A DNA stretch of 64,000 nucleotides from Marchantia polymorpha subsp. ruderalis (Eukaryota; Streptophyta; Marchantiopsida; Marchantiales; Marchantiaceae), in NCBI GenBank assembly GCA_037833965.1, contig AP031351.1:27106501-27170500 (forward strand). Direction: 5' to 3'. The translations under genes and the position numbers were made by a program. Below the pieces are notes generated by a model. The model made no database searches. It was not told the origin of the DNA and saw only the letters and a list, made by a program, of their open reading frames with translations. Of the stretch, positions 45,883 to 57,759 are shown piece after piece. The first letter of the stretch is position 1, and every line of letters begins with the position of its first letter.

Positions 45883-47607
45883 GGGGCACTGGATCCTGCC
45901 CAGATAATTCGACACTCTGATGGGAGGCGCCGTTGAAGAGGTGTTTACTCGAAGCACTTGATCCTCGCTGTGCCCAAACTTGTTCAATATGTTCTGATAA
46001 TTTGTCCATGTATGGAAACTCGTGCACTGAGGTGTATGAACGAGCCTTTCTCGAGGTACTGAGTGGTTTCCTCGTCCATTTGTGTTCTCAGCCTGCTTTC
46101 TCGCAATTGTAGCGTAGCCCCGATTTTCTCTCAGGTGTCAGATTTCATTTGGACTGAAAAGTTTATTTTGGGTTTATCTTTGGCTTTTTGCATTTCTCGT
46201 CACTATGTTTTGCTGGTGATGCACTCCATTGTCTACCTTGTTATAACCCTTTCTTGGTGAAATCCTAGTAGCAAGTTTAGTTTGATTGTCTCTTTGGGTT
46301 TGCGACACTCTTTGTTTATTAAAGTGTTAATTCTTTTCATGACATACATGATTGAAAAGATGAATCGCATCTGTAAAAAATCTCTAGCTAAAAAAGATTC
46401 TCGTTTTGTTTTTATTCATCAATTCTTTTCACCCACATTTCACATTATATATTAGCAATGGTAAAATCAATTGGTATGATTATCAATGTTTCATATTGCG
46501 ATTTAGTAAATTAATTTTGAATTAATATGATTTGTATTGGATGATGTAGTAGTACGATTCTGCAAAGTGTCTTTCTGTCCACCTTTCATTTCTCCGTGAT
46601 CACCTAATAAAAATCCGGGTTATAAGTGCTTTTTTTTTTCTCAAATCTTCTGGAATTGAAAATTAGTTTCGTGTTACTCTTCCCTTTAGCAACACTTTCA
46701 TTCTACTTGTTTGGTGATAATTGTCAACCCTCCGTCCATGACTGAAAGCGGTGATAGTGAAAGGCAAAGGTGAAGAGATCACTCTGAAGAAAAGAAATTA
46801 TAGTTGACTTTAGTGTAAGTAAAATGCAATTCTCCGTGGATCATGAGAATAAATCATTATTTTGATTATATGTGCAATACTTGACAAAATTAATTCTAGA
46901 TTTACAACCAATAGTGCATGATCTGTATATTGACTACTTCGAATTAACCATAAATTGTTTCTTCTTTCGTAGTATGCACTACGATAATTGATGTTCCAGT
47001 CCAAAATTGATGTCAACTCCAATTTAAACTAGAGTGTTATTTCTTAGCAATCCAACATTAATTTCTTGGAAAGTTGTTAGTAATGTGTTTAGTGGCATGG
47101 CAAGTCGTTTACTTAGACTTGTGTATAGTTTGTTTGGATCTTTTTTGAACATGAATTCATAACTAGAAATCCTTATCTTAAAGTAGTTAGTGGATGCAGA
47201 AATCAACGCAAATCCTACAGTAGATTGCAGTTATATAAACCAAAATAAACTAACTAGTATTTAATCTTTACAACTAATTCATTTCTAAATAAATAGAATT
47301 TGACATTAATTTTTCCATTGAGGGGTCAATCATATTACTCACTTCCAATATTACTACCTTAGAAGTGTTTTTCGGGTCAAATCAACACTCATCTCCACAA
47401 TTCCATATTTCACTAACCTATCTATTTTTTCCTCTTCTTCTCTTCTTATTGTTCTCCTTATTTTCTTCTTATAGAGAAGTAAGTTTAGTACTAGGATGAT
47501 AAACATCGGATTTAAACAAAATAAATTGTTTGTTTACCGTTTGTTTGTTTACCTTTACCGTTTGTTCGCCCACTTGTATATCCAACACTCTCACAAAGTG
47601 ATAAGCT

Positions 47608-47608
<1 letters not shown>

Positions 47609-47637
<29 letters not shown>
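47609..47637. repeat. (TA)n microsatellite
   Basis: Fourteen uninterrupted TA dinucleotides. Confidence 0.95.
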
Positions 47638-47638
<1 letters not shown>

Positions 47639-50470
47639 GAAATGAAGTTCATGCAATGTAATCACTGTCATTGTGTAGAGTTTCTCAAATGGTTTAGCTT
47701 TCTCTTTCTTTTTTCTATACATCATCTACTTTAAAAAATTTTCATTCTCCTCTAACTTGCAAGATTTGAACCACATCTTTTCTTGTTCTTACACTTTGTA
47801 CACTGAAAAAAATCCACTCTATCATCACATGTGTTGTTCTGAGAAATTTTTAATCTTCAAGACCCACATCATCTACATATGTTCTTCTTAGTACTCTCAA
47901 ATCTCGTAGCAAAGATCATCACCTTTTTTTTACAGGTGTACACGAACTCACTAGCTGTCCAAGAAAAGCATCAATTTAAAAGATCCAAACATCTTAGATC
48001 ATTAAACAAAAAACGCAAAACTTAAAGTGCAAGTGATTGATTGTGCTTGACTTACCAATATATTAAAATAGTGACTTGAACTTGGCCTTATGTGCAATCA
48101 CATTAACAGAATTTTGAAACTATTCCTTTTAGAGTACTAGCATTAACAAAGATATCAATCATGCTTACAACTTTTAGCTTGGCCGAAATGCACCCAAAAA
48201 TGGGATAAAAGCCACGTGTCATTGTTGACTTAACGTAGAGTATGCTTCTTGAGCCTATTTTTCATCATGTGTTGTATTGTAAATCTCATCTTCAGGTACT
48301 TAACAAAACTTCTAGTAGCCATAAAGGTTCAAAACCTCCTCAACCTCAAGTATTTTTTCTTTGTAAAATCGAAATGGAAGTCATCCTCGTGTTGTGGGCG
48401 CCTTCTTTTGATATTTGTGAACTCTGTTGCAACGGTTAAGACTTTACATGCATCACACTTCTTAAGCTCTTGATCTCTTTATTCACTTTTATGGAGCTGC
48501 AGCTTGCTACCACTCCCAAATTAAGATGACACTCAAGATTAGAAGCCCCGCGTTTCTTCCATTGAAACCAACTCAAAATCCACTTGAGTGATAACCACAT
48601 CCTTAATTCTAGCTCTCTAACACTCAAAGGGTACTATAAATTGCATTCTAACAGTACATTTAAATCTTCTGGATTACGCTTGAACACAAGTTCCCAATTC
48701 AACAACGTGGTTAATGGCTGGAAACCCTCGTTAAACCCTGAAGTGAAGTAATAGTCAGAAATCTTAACTAACTTTTTCTCCTTAAAATTACTCTTCTCTT
48801 TAGATTAACAATCACATCCGATACAATGAATTCAGATCATGAATTTATGATTTGAACCGGGAGACAGGAGCTGGAGTGACACCTTCGTGACCATTCGGTT
48901 GCATTTGGAGCTGTTGCTCTCGGTGTTGAAGAATCATGACAAAGACCTGATCATGGAATTTCTAACAAGCCTTTGGAACATGCGTACTCATAAAGTAGTT
49001 AGTGCATTCGAAGCTTTCTGACTCTGACTCCCCGCACTGGTGAGCTGCCGACCGATAGTTGCTAGGGAGATGTTTCGAGACTAGCATTGGATATCAAGCA
49101 ATGACTTCAGGAGATTCCATAGTCGGGTCACATGAAGTCTGATTCCAGCTGGACACATGATTCTGTGGAACTGGAATTTTTGCCTCGGTCACATGAAGTC
49201 ATGGCGGAAATTCAGTCACTAAAGAAGTGCATGGTAAATGGCACTTCCGGTGGGACGACATGAAGCAGAGCTCGGCCATCTCTCCTCCCATACAAAACGC
49301 TTCCCATCTAGGTTATCACGGTAACAAGTATCTCGTTTGAATCTCTTCTTTGTGCCTTGAGGGTTGGCACCATTTCGAGTTCGTTATGGACAAGAAGGAG
49401 GAATAATTGCTGTCCACCTTCCACCTTTCATTTATTGACGTTGTCGTGGATGCAATGAGCGAACGCCTCTTTGATATCTCCCTAAGTTTTCCTGGCATCA
49501 ATTTCACATCAGTCCTTGCCGGTTGTCGCATGACGGTCTAAACCATCTTGTAACCCGTCATGCTTCTAAACAGCAAGTCTGATTCTAGTTTGTAATCATA
49601 GCAATCAGCTCCCGTAAGAGATTATCAGCCCAAGCCTGAGGATGTGTATTTCATCCAATTTGGTGCATGCTTCTATCGTTGGTCTGATGATTAAACACTA
49701 TCCCTTTGTTTCCAAGTTAGATCATATTGAGGCGGAGAACGATCCATCGCGAGTACGATGTTTCAGTCCAGGCAGGCATTTGTATCAGTTTTGAGCTACA
49801 TGCGCATCGAACCTTCCATCCGTCTTGGTGGAACTCATTTACTCCTTCAGAAATTGAGTTCGCATACTGCTGAAGAATAGGTTTCGAGGACGGATTCTCG
49901 AACCCGAGAATCAGATAGAAAGCCAGTGAAAAATGTTCAAATTTCGTGGGGGAGGGAATGTATATAACTCCTCCTAGCAACTTCGTCTCATGCAAGACTT
50001 TGTCAACCGAGTTCACCATTTATTTGTCTGATAGGCTTCTCATTGTTTCCTCCTCACTTTTCTAGCTCATTGTCTAGCATCTTCCAGGGTCTTAAGGCTC
50101 TGACAGGGACAACTAGTGAGGTAGTCTGCTCTCCCAGTAGATATAGCTCGAGAGATCTCCGTTGACTTCATGGAACTGTGCACCGTCCACGCTCAAACAA
50201 TGAATGTCTCATATGGTTCCGAGGGGTGTGAACCTCGTTGTTCAGCATTCATGTATATTAACACCCTCTCATATGTTCTTTACGAGCGAAATCTGAGAGC
50301 TCGATTTCTGAATCCAGACGAATCATGAAGTTCCCAAATCACATCAGATGCTGCCATATTCTTGTCGTGCAGACCTTCGGATGACGCATGTGGCGAAATG
50401 TATGAAGAGCGGAGCAATGGTTAATCATAGTTGGCAGTTCTCTGCAAGTTTGCAATTCCTGTCTCTGCAG

Positions 50471-52029
50471 ACTAACAGTTGGCCGGTGCTGAACAGATTC
50501 TTTCCTGTTGACCCTGGAAATATAAGCTTCGAAGAATTTTCGAAAACTATAGACGATATGAAGGGTACTACTACTACTACTACTACTCCAGCCGTGGAGG
50601 GAATCATGTTCTGGTGTGGTGCTCGTGCGTCTTATTGCATGTGCAATCATATCCTGAAGAGAAACATTCTTCAGCTCTTACAACGAATGAACTCTGACGG
50701 CTGTTGACCAGTCCTCAGTCGTCCTCGTTTTTCCCTTGAATTGAAAATGCATGTCAATTCAATGATGCAGTCTGGAAGTCAGAAGTCATGTCACCATGCT
50801 ACACCATTATTTGTATGTGTCTGATCTCGGCAGTCATTATTTCTGCCCGAGCAGCCAAATTGGATGTTGAAAATTCTCATGACATGACATTCATTCTGTG
50901 CCGTGCTTGCTACGAAGTGTATGCTCATCGGCGATAATTGCCCTCTAAAGGAAACGAGAGGTCGATTTCAATCTTGTCTTCCTGGAATCCAACTCACGGA
51001 GTGTTTTGTTTTTTCAGCGGACAGGGCTGTCAGCCCTCCCCCGATCATCACCAAGGTGGCTAAAAGTAAGTCATCAAATTCAGCGGTTTCTGCTTTTTAA
51101 ATGACAACTTTAAAGCTGGCTTGGGAGTGGGGGAGGGAGGGAGAAAGGGAAGTCTGGTCAAGAGAAGAGGTGTTTCACATTAAAGAAATGATATTAAAAT
51201 AATCTGATATGTCATCCTTTACTTTCAAAACGGGCCTCGATTCTTGGAACGGGGAGGCCACGGGATGCTCCCTGGACCTCGTCTGAATCATATCACAACA
51301 CTGGTCTGTGTTTCACTGGCGGCTGGTCCTGGACTTATCAGACTTAAATATCCGGATTCCAGAAGTTGCAATCCTTCAAGAGGAACTGACGGGCACTTGC
51401 ATTATGGACTTCAGATCAATATTCGGAATAAGACTCAGTTCACAGTATTATTATTATGACGACGTATCCGTCGCATGGTATCTATCGAGATGAGAGAAAG
51501 TCCAAGCTTTTGGGGGGAGAGAGAGAGAGAGAAGGGATGGCTGCACTCTGTGCTGGAAGAGCCTTAATTGAATGCATGAGTGGATGTACGTGTGTGCAGC
51601 TCTCGTCGGCAAACCGCCTCCCAAGAAGAAAGTGCTCAATTCCCAGGTACGAAACTGCACAAATTCCAGAGTCCAGTTTCTGAAATTGTCTGTCTGCCGA
51701 TCTGTGTGCCTCTGACGGATGAATGAACGATGCATGAACTTGGGGAACGGATGGATGGATGGACGGGCGGACGGATGGATGTTCACGTGCAGCTGAAGGA
51801 AATGAAGTTCAAGCACCGTCGAGACCCGCTCGGACCCACGGACGCGTACCAACGGCCTTTGACTCAGAACATGGAGTACGGATGGGACACGATGGTCTAT
51901 CCCGGAGAGTCCGCCGTGCCGGTGCACGAGAGGAAGCGCCACTTCCCCAAAGGTCAAACCGATGTCACCGCGGGCGGCGAGGGTCTCACGCTGGAAACGT
52001 ATTACGGAGTGGAGTACATTCGCATTTAG
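50471..52029 (+). CDS. 3' exons of a probable axonemal protein (CFAP144-like end)
   Basis: Four exons join in phase: 50471-50564, 51018-51065, 51600-51646, 51793-52029, ending at TAG. The first encodes a degenerate EF-hand-type loop (DPGNISFEEF, lacking the early Asp ligands). The second and third give a Pro/Lys-rich linker (PPPIITKVAK, GKPPPKKKVLNSQ). The last has HRRDPLGPTDAYQ, PLTQNMEYGWDT, HERKRHFPKGQTDVT and ends YYGVEYIRI. The E-Y/I-G-W followed by R-x-F-P and T-E/D-(I/V)-T pattern resembles the small axonemal protein CFAP144 (FAM183); that is a tentative family call from memory. If right, the product works in sperm flagella. GA- and GGAT-type microsatellites lie in the introns. Confidence 0.55.
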
Positions 52030-53308
52030 ACCGCCGGTCGCTCTCTCGGTCTAGCGGTCTAGGCTGTCCCCGCAAGGCATTGCAGCCCAAAGCCCAAGAA
52101 GAAGAAGAAGAAGAAGCAGGGATTTGGGAATGACACAACTTCACTCACTTTGCTCTCAGAAGAACGAACGATCGATCGATGGCGATGGTGGTGCGTGATT
52201 CTCGTACTCGTATTCGGCTTGAGTATTGTCGATGGTTATGGTGCGAGCAAGTAGTTACTATGGGGGAAGCTTCTGTTCTAGCTTGAGGAACGCATTGAAT
52301 AAAGGACGAACATCCGGAGGCGCGGCTATGGCCTCAGACACCTCGCCTCGCCTCGTCTCGCCCACTTTTGAATGACGTGAAGTTTTGCTCTAGCATTGCC
52401 ACAAATCTTCCTCTGCCTTAGCATCGTCGCGGTTGTCGTCGCCAGTTTTGGATCGCTTGGCAGTCTATGTCAACGTGATGAGCCCGTGCGAGACGGTGTA
52501 TGAGCAATTTGTAGTACCGCCCTTGAACTGGACACCGAATAGGGCAGACATGACGAAGTTGCACATCGCGGACTCGTGCTTACGACGTATTGACAGATGC
52601 ACATGACGAAGGACATAGGAGAAAAATAAACAAATAATTAACGACACCAATCCACAATCTATACTGCAGGCCGGCATGCAGTAAAGATTCGAAAGAGAAG
52701 GTGCAAGAACACAGAGAGGCCACTAATGCTCTTGTTCTCTCTCTCTCTTTCTTTCTGCGCGTATGGACACGCCAAAGCAAAGGTCTCGGTATAAAGAACC
52801 GGGGCTTTCAATTAATGCAAGCGGAAGGAAGGGAGGAAGGGAGGAAGGGAGACTGGGTGCTTCAGTAAATGGATAAGAGGTATTTACGGCCGGAAAGTGC
52901 TAAACCCTCGCTTCTGCAAAAGCTCACACTTCGCCGAGAATAGACGCGGGAGGGTTGAGGATGAAGTATGTCTAAGGCCGTGGGCAGCTCGACCACAGCC
53001 TCGATGGTCCGGTGAAACTCTCGGTTTTTCACCGAGGACGTGTGAAAAACTTGGGCGCAGAGGTCTGCTCTTCGGTAGCAGTGATCCCAAATCTCCCTCC
53101 GCTGCTTCAGCTGCAACGAAGTCCGTCATGCGTGGCTTGGAAAGATGAGAATTGTTGTGTCGGTGCTCATCTTGCGAATAGTGTGAACTACGTCAGTCGC
53201 TGAATTTGCTAACGCTGTGGACCCGGTAAAGGAGGCTGCGTTTGTCAGGCTGCGGACAACCGGTTCGCAAAAAAGCGATCGTTTCAGAATTCCTCGCAGG
53301 TCACATCC
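52030..53308. other. Intergenic DNA
   Basis: Contains an (AAG)n run in the probable 3' UTR (about 52095-52116) and GGAAG repeats (about 52822-52852). Overlapping frames on both strands at 52862-53203 show no known motif. Probably also the promoter and 5' UTR of the DUF177 gene. Confidence 0.5.
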
Positions 53309-54716
53309 ATGGCCACACCTGGGAAGCTCCGAGAGCTCACTTCGAGCCCATCTCAGCAGATTGGTGGTGGAATACGCATTCGACCAGCAGCTTTTGAATG
53401 TTGTAGACTCTTGAGCAACAGGTGGGGAGGTCCCCAGAAGAAATGGTCGTGGTCGTGTAAGATAGAACAAGATGCAGGGAATGCAATTCGCAACTTTCGC
53501 CAGGGGACGAGAACCTTTAGCCTTGAGCGTTCGTTCAAACGAGCAGCTCTTCCTTTAGACAGAGCCAGTATTGAGGGCGAAACTGATACAGAGAAACAAG
53601 AGGACGAGGAACCTTGGCTGGGGGCCGTCGTGTTCAAGCGAAGTTCTACTCAAACTCACTACGAGTTCCAGACGTCGCTTGAGCGATTAGGGCTGGCTGT
53701 GCTCTCATCAGATGCGTCCAGCTCACTTGCAAATTCTATTGGAATAGTTTCCAAAACTCCTGCATCTGGAGCGGGCCAGGATAACGTAACCCCGGTTGGC
53801 ATCTCTATCGATGTGAGCAGGGAAGGGAGAGACTTGAGATTGGATGGACTAGTGCGCACGGCGATCACTCTTTGCTGCAACAGGTACGACAAGGGACTCG
53901 TGCGATGCGCGTTGATGCCTATAGGAAGAAGCAAACTAATTGTGGTCCGCTGAGGATTCCGCTGGCAACCTGTAGATATTGAGCATGTCCACTTCGTATG
54001 AGTAGAAGATTCTGTTGCTTCTGACCTGCAGAATTGATATTTAAGTAGATTAAAGAGCAGCTACACACAAATTCAAGCTACTGCGAGTTTCCCTACTGTT
54101 GGCTAAGCACCGAAGGGCCAGGGTTCTGTCTTCTGTTTATCCAACGAGGGATGAATATGAAGATATAAGAACGTGGTCCGATCTTGCGAGCTAATTCAGT
54201 GACAAGGCGTTCGGATTTCAAAATTAGCAGAACCGAATTAGAAAGCCTTCATGGATTTTACTAACTGGGGCTTTGTGCTGATCTTGCAGGTGTCTGTGTC
54301 CAGTCGTGGAGAGAGTTTTTGCTGATTTCAGCTTGCTGTTGACTGAAAAAGAGGTGAAGGAACCCACTCAACAACGAATCGGTGTTGTAATTGGGGATAA
54401 TCCGTATCATGCTCCAGATGATGACGGCGATGGCCTGGACCTCGACTTAGATGATAAGCTTCAATTTCCCCGTGACCATAAGGAAATGGATCTTTCCAAG
54501 TACTTAAGGGACACCGTTCACCTAGAAATTCCTTCTAAGTCTCTATGCTCTGCTGATTGCTCTGGTCTTTGTCTTAGCTGTGGGGTAAATTTAAACCAAA
54601 GCACATGCAAGTGTGTCGACGTCAAAGTGAAGCCGTCTTGGGGACCACTAGAACAGTTGAAACGCCAGTTAGAAGAAGAAGAAAAAGAAGGTGATGACGA
54701 TATTTTGGAATTATAA
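53309..54716 (+). CDS. DUF177/YceD-family protein, probably plastid
   Basis: YceD/DUF177 proteins are needed for accumulation of the large-subunit (23S) ribosomal RNA in bacteria and plastids. Two exons, 53309-53883 and 54290-54716, join in phase to 333 residues. The first about 85 residues are basic and Ser/Arg-rich, fitting a plastid transit peptide. The core VGISIDVSREGRDLRLDG-type strand precedes an N-terminal Cys cluster created across the splice junction (TLCCNR then CLCPV, about 189-196) and FADFSLLLTEKE. A six-Cys C-terminal cluster (CSADCSGLCLSCGVN and CKC, Cys 278, 282, 286, 289, 298 and 300) is typical of the family. An acidic Asp-rich stretch sits near 234-247. It ends in an acidic coil-like tail. 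Confidence 0.88.
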
Positions 54717-55611
54717 TAAGTAAAGTTTCTCCGTCTTGACCAGTTCTTTTTCTGGGCTGTATGGAGATCGATCGCTATTCTATGCCATTTACTGATCGAT
54801 GCTCTTCTCTTCGTAGTGAGACCCAATCTAGGATCTCACTTTCAGTCATATTGATGTTGTTCTCCAGTGATATACCGTGGATCTGAATCGACCGAAGAAG
54901 GATCGCTGCATCTCTAAGATTAGGCAGTAAACGTTGCTTTTTCACTCTTGGTGCCTCAACAGAACACCCACTTGTTTGTTTGGAGTGAGAAAGTCGGATC
55001 TTACTTCATCCCGAATTAATGGACTCCTACGTGCAAGACCTATTATTCATCGAAAAATATTTCCTGTATACAAGGAAGATAGAAGTGTGCTTCCTGCTGC
55101 CTTGGAAGTGCTGGATGAAGGGCAGGTAAGTTCCAATATATGGAGTGAGCCTGGACTGATCACTGTGTCTCGAGGATCCAGTCACGAAGTAAATGAACAT
55201 TAATCGGAGAACGGACTTGAATTGTTGCCATACCTCACAGATTCACGTCAACATGAAACCAACGTTGTTTGCTAGCTAGCTAGCGAGCCCGACTGAGATC
55301 CAATTGTGCAGTTCTGAGATCGGCAGGCAGCACCCACCAGCTTCTGATTGGGCTTCTTATCGTGCAGGCGAGAGCAACGAGGTCCGTACCAGGCAAAAAC
55401 GAGCGTCTCCTGCTTGGTGCACCCCTCAGTCGATCTAGGGGTTTCTGGCACAATGTTCATCTTAAGATCAAGTGAGTGCAATGTGCAACTGGACTACAAC
55501 GGATGGGAAAAGGTGAATAGTCCAGCAGCTTCCTTCTTGGTACTAGCTCATCCTCTTCCCCTGTTGCCGCGTGATTGGGACGATTCTTTTTCGAGCTGCA
55601 TCTGGAATTGG

Positions 55612-55680
55612 AACTCTGCAGCACATTCTGCAATCCAGGTCAGGGGATGTGACCTGGATTGCAGAATGTGCTGCAGAGTT
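55612..55680. repeat. Perfect 31-bp hairpin
   Basis: The arm AACTCTGCAGCACATTCTG plus 12 more bases (55612-55642) is exactly complementary to 55650-55680, with loop GGGGATG. Confidence 0.97.
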
Positions 55681-57152
55681 AGGGGACGTGACGCGGCTGC
55701 CGAGACAAAGCATACCTCCCAATTCCCTCTTCCACGGACCCGTCCGAGATAACATCTATCCAACACGCTTCGGAATAAAAGCTCCTGAGGGACATATCCA
55801 AATAGCCGGGTACATTTTCTCCTACGGTCATATGTCACAGCTCGCACACACAAGTAGACATCTCCGCACAGTTTATCGATCATACACTGACCATTCTGAC
55901 CTCATCGGATAGTCCAGCTTTTTCTATCCATACTCTCTATGGGATGGGGACGGTTGTGTTCTTTCTTCCTCTATTGATCTTCCTTTACATCTCTCATCTA
56001 CCGATAGAGTGAAGATTGTGATGACGATGACTACTCATACAAGCAAATTGAAGGTGTTGTGATTGATTCAAAACATGTTTCCCACTTATGGAAATAGTTT
56101 CAACCAGCAATTGACGCGTCTCGGTTTCACCTCACTAACTGCGTCATTGCCCCAAGCGCAAAGATAGTGCTTGCTTTATGTGTAGGATTTGTAGGAATTT
56201 TGCTAGAAATTAATCAATTCGATCAATGTGAATAAGTTGTTCCACTTCGGTAGTGATCAAAGGATTTTGAGTAAAAGTGAAGGAAGTCATGAATTGTTAC
56301 TTTGAATTTTTGAATGATAAATAACAGTTGCAAGCTAGAAAATTTACATAGAAAGTTTGCTTTAGTGTATAATTGATAGTAGAAGATGGTTGGTAGTAAA
56401 TGATGAAATATTAAAAATTTTGAAATCGATCTTTTATAATTGATTTTAATCTGAATCGAAAGTTATTTTAAGTCTCAAAATAAACTACAACCTTTTTCAT
56501 CTTGAAAAAAAATGAGTTGTGTAAACTTGAATATCATCATTTTTTGAAAATGCCACTCTAGCATCAAATACTTCATTTGGATATCACATTTTCTTCATAA
56601 TTAACTTTGGTAGTTTTAATTGCAATCTTCAAGTCATATCTATATGACATGATGTCTTCGCGAGATAATGCAAACAGTCAAAATTACATTATAACTATGT
56701 CTTTCAGTTCTTTTTCCACAATTATTTTTGGGTGAAATCTCTAAATTTTTATGTCACAAATTAATTCATTAAGTGTTTTTACATAACACATGCTAACTAA
56801 CTATAGTTCAACAAAAAATTTAAGAATTAACTCTTCACTCATGCGTTGAAGTATGCATTTATGAAAATTATCAAAATGAATACTCTACGAAAATTATTTT
56901 TTTAAATAAACAAAATATGTTTGTTTGAAAATGTGACTAATTAGAACAAACCAAATTAAAGTAAAATCAAATAGAGAGTAACATGATTCCTGATTTATTC
57001 CATTCATATTTTTTATGAGTACTCTTCATAATATTACAATGAATTCTAGAAATGTCAATATGAAAAAAATTGATTAGATTAACAAATTCTTGATTTTGTT
57101 CACAAATAGCTCAATATTTTTATCAAAAAAATCATTTTCAAAGAATAAATAT

Positions 57153-57201
57153 ATGTTGTTGTGACTCATCATATATTTATGATGAGTCACAACAACAACA
57201 T
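57153..57201. repeat. 20-bp hairpin with TGACTCA
   Basis: ATGTTGTTGTGACTCATCAT, short AT loop, then its complement with one extra ACA triplet. Each arm carries TGACTCA or TGAGTCA. Confidence 0.93.
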
Positions 57202-57759
57202 GTATTTAATTTTTTTGAATGTGATAAATCTTTATCTTTCAATTGACACAATGAAAATTTAAAATTTAAAACATTTTCATTCAATCTTATTTTGTGATTT
57301 TTTTATTTTGTAAAATGTCATACTTCAAAAATTTTGTTATAATTTAGTTTTATGATATTTTTATTCTATAAAATTATCTAATTTGTTGTTGCTTCTATTA
57401 TTAAATATTGAGCTTTTGTAGTTGATTGAGGTATGCAAATTTATAATTAAAATTTTTAACATTGCTTGAATTAAAATTATCAATACATACAGAGTTATAC
57501 ATTCAATGGTCAAAAATTAAAAAATTTGATATCCAGAATTTTGGAATCAAAATTTTGTCAAATGTCATCAAAATTATCTTACATTTTATGGAAATCAAAT
57601 ATCCTTGCAAGTATGCACCTCATTAAAAGAAACTTTGATATATGTTAGCACTCAAGTACAGAGAAAAAAACCTCAAAAATTCTTGAATTATTTGAAAATA
57701 TGAGATAAAAATTTTAATAATAAAATAAACCTAGAAAATGTTTTCTTGTCATTGTCATT

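Larger units (their letters stand above)
44858..50470 (+). other. Long intron or intergenic DNA
   Basis: Moderate-GC ends and an AT-rich middle (46.3-48.8 kb) with a (TA)14 microsatellite. No convincing exon was found, though small exons may be hidden. Frames on the minus strand (for example 49717-50019, 100 codons) lack known motifs. Confidence 0.5.
54717..57740. other. Intergenic DNA, AT-rich from about 55.9 kb
   Basis: No recognised gene. Open frames at 54934-55912 lack motifs, and those at about 55540-55880 are mirrored on both strands because they cross a perfect inverted repeat. From about 56.1 kb the sequence is strongly AT-rich and unreadable. Confidence 0.55.

Noticed and set aside
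49717..50019. 100-codon minus-strand frame
   Set aside because: Composition is plausible but no motif or exon support was found; it lies in the probable long intron on the opposite strand.
55540..55912. Pair of mirrored ~110-codon frames on both strands
   Set aside because: They mirror each other because a perfect 31-bp inverted repeat lies inside them; no independent coding signal.
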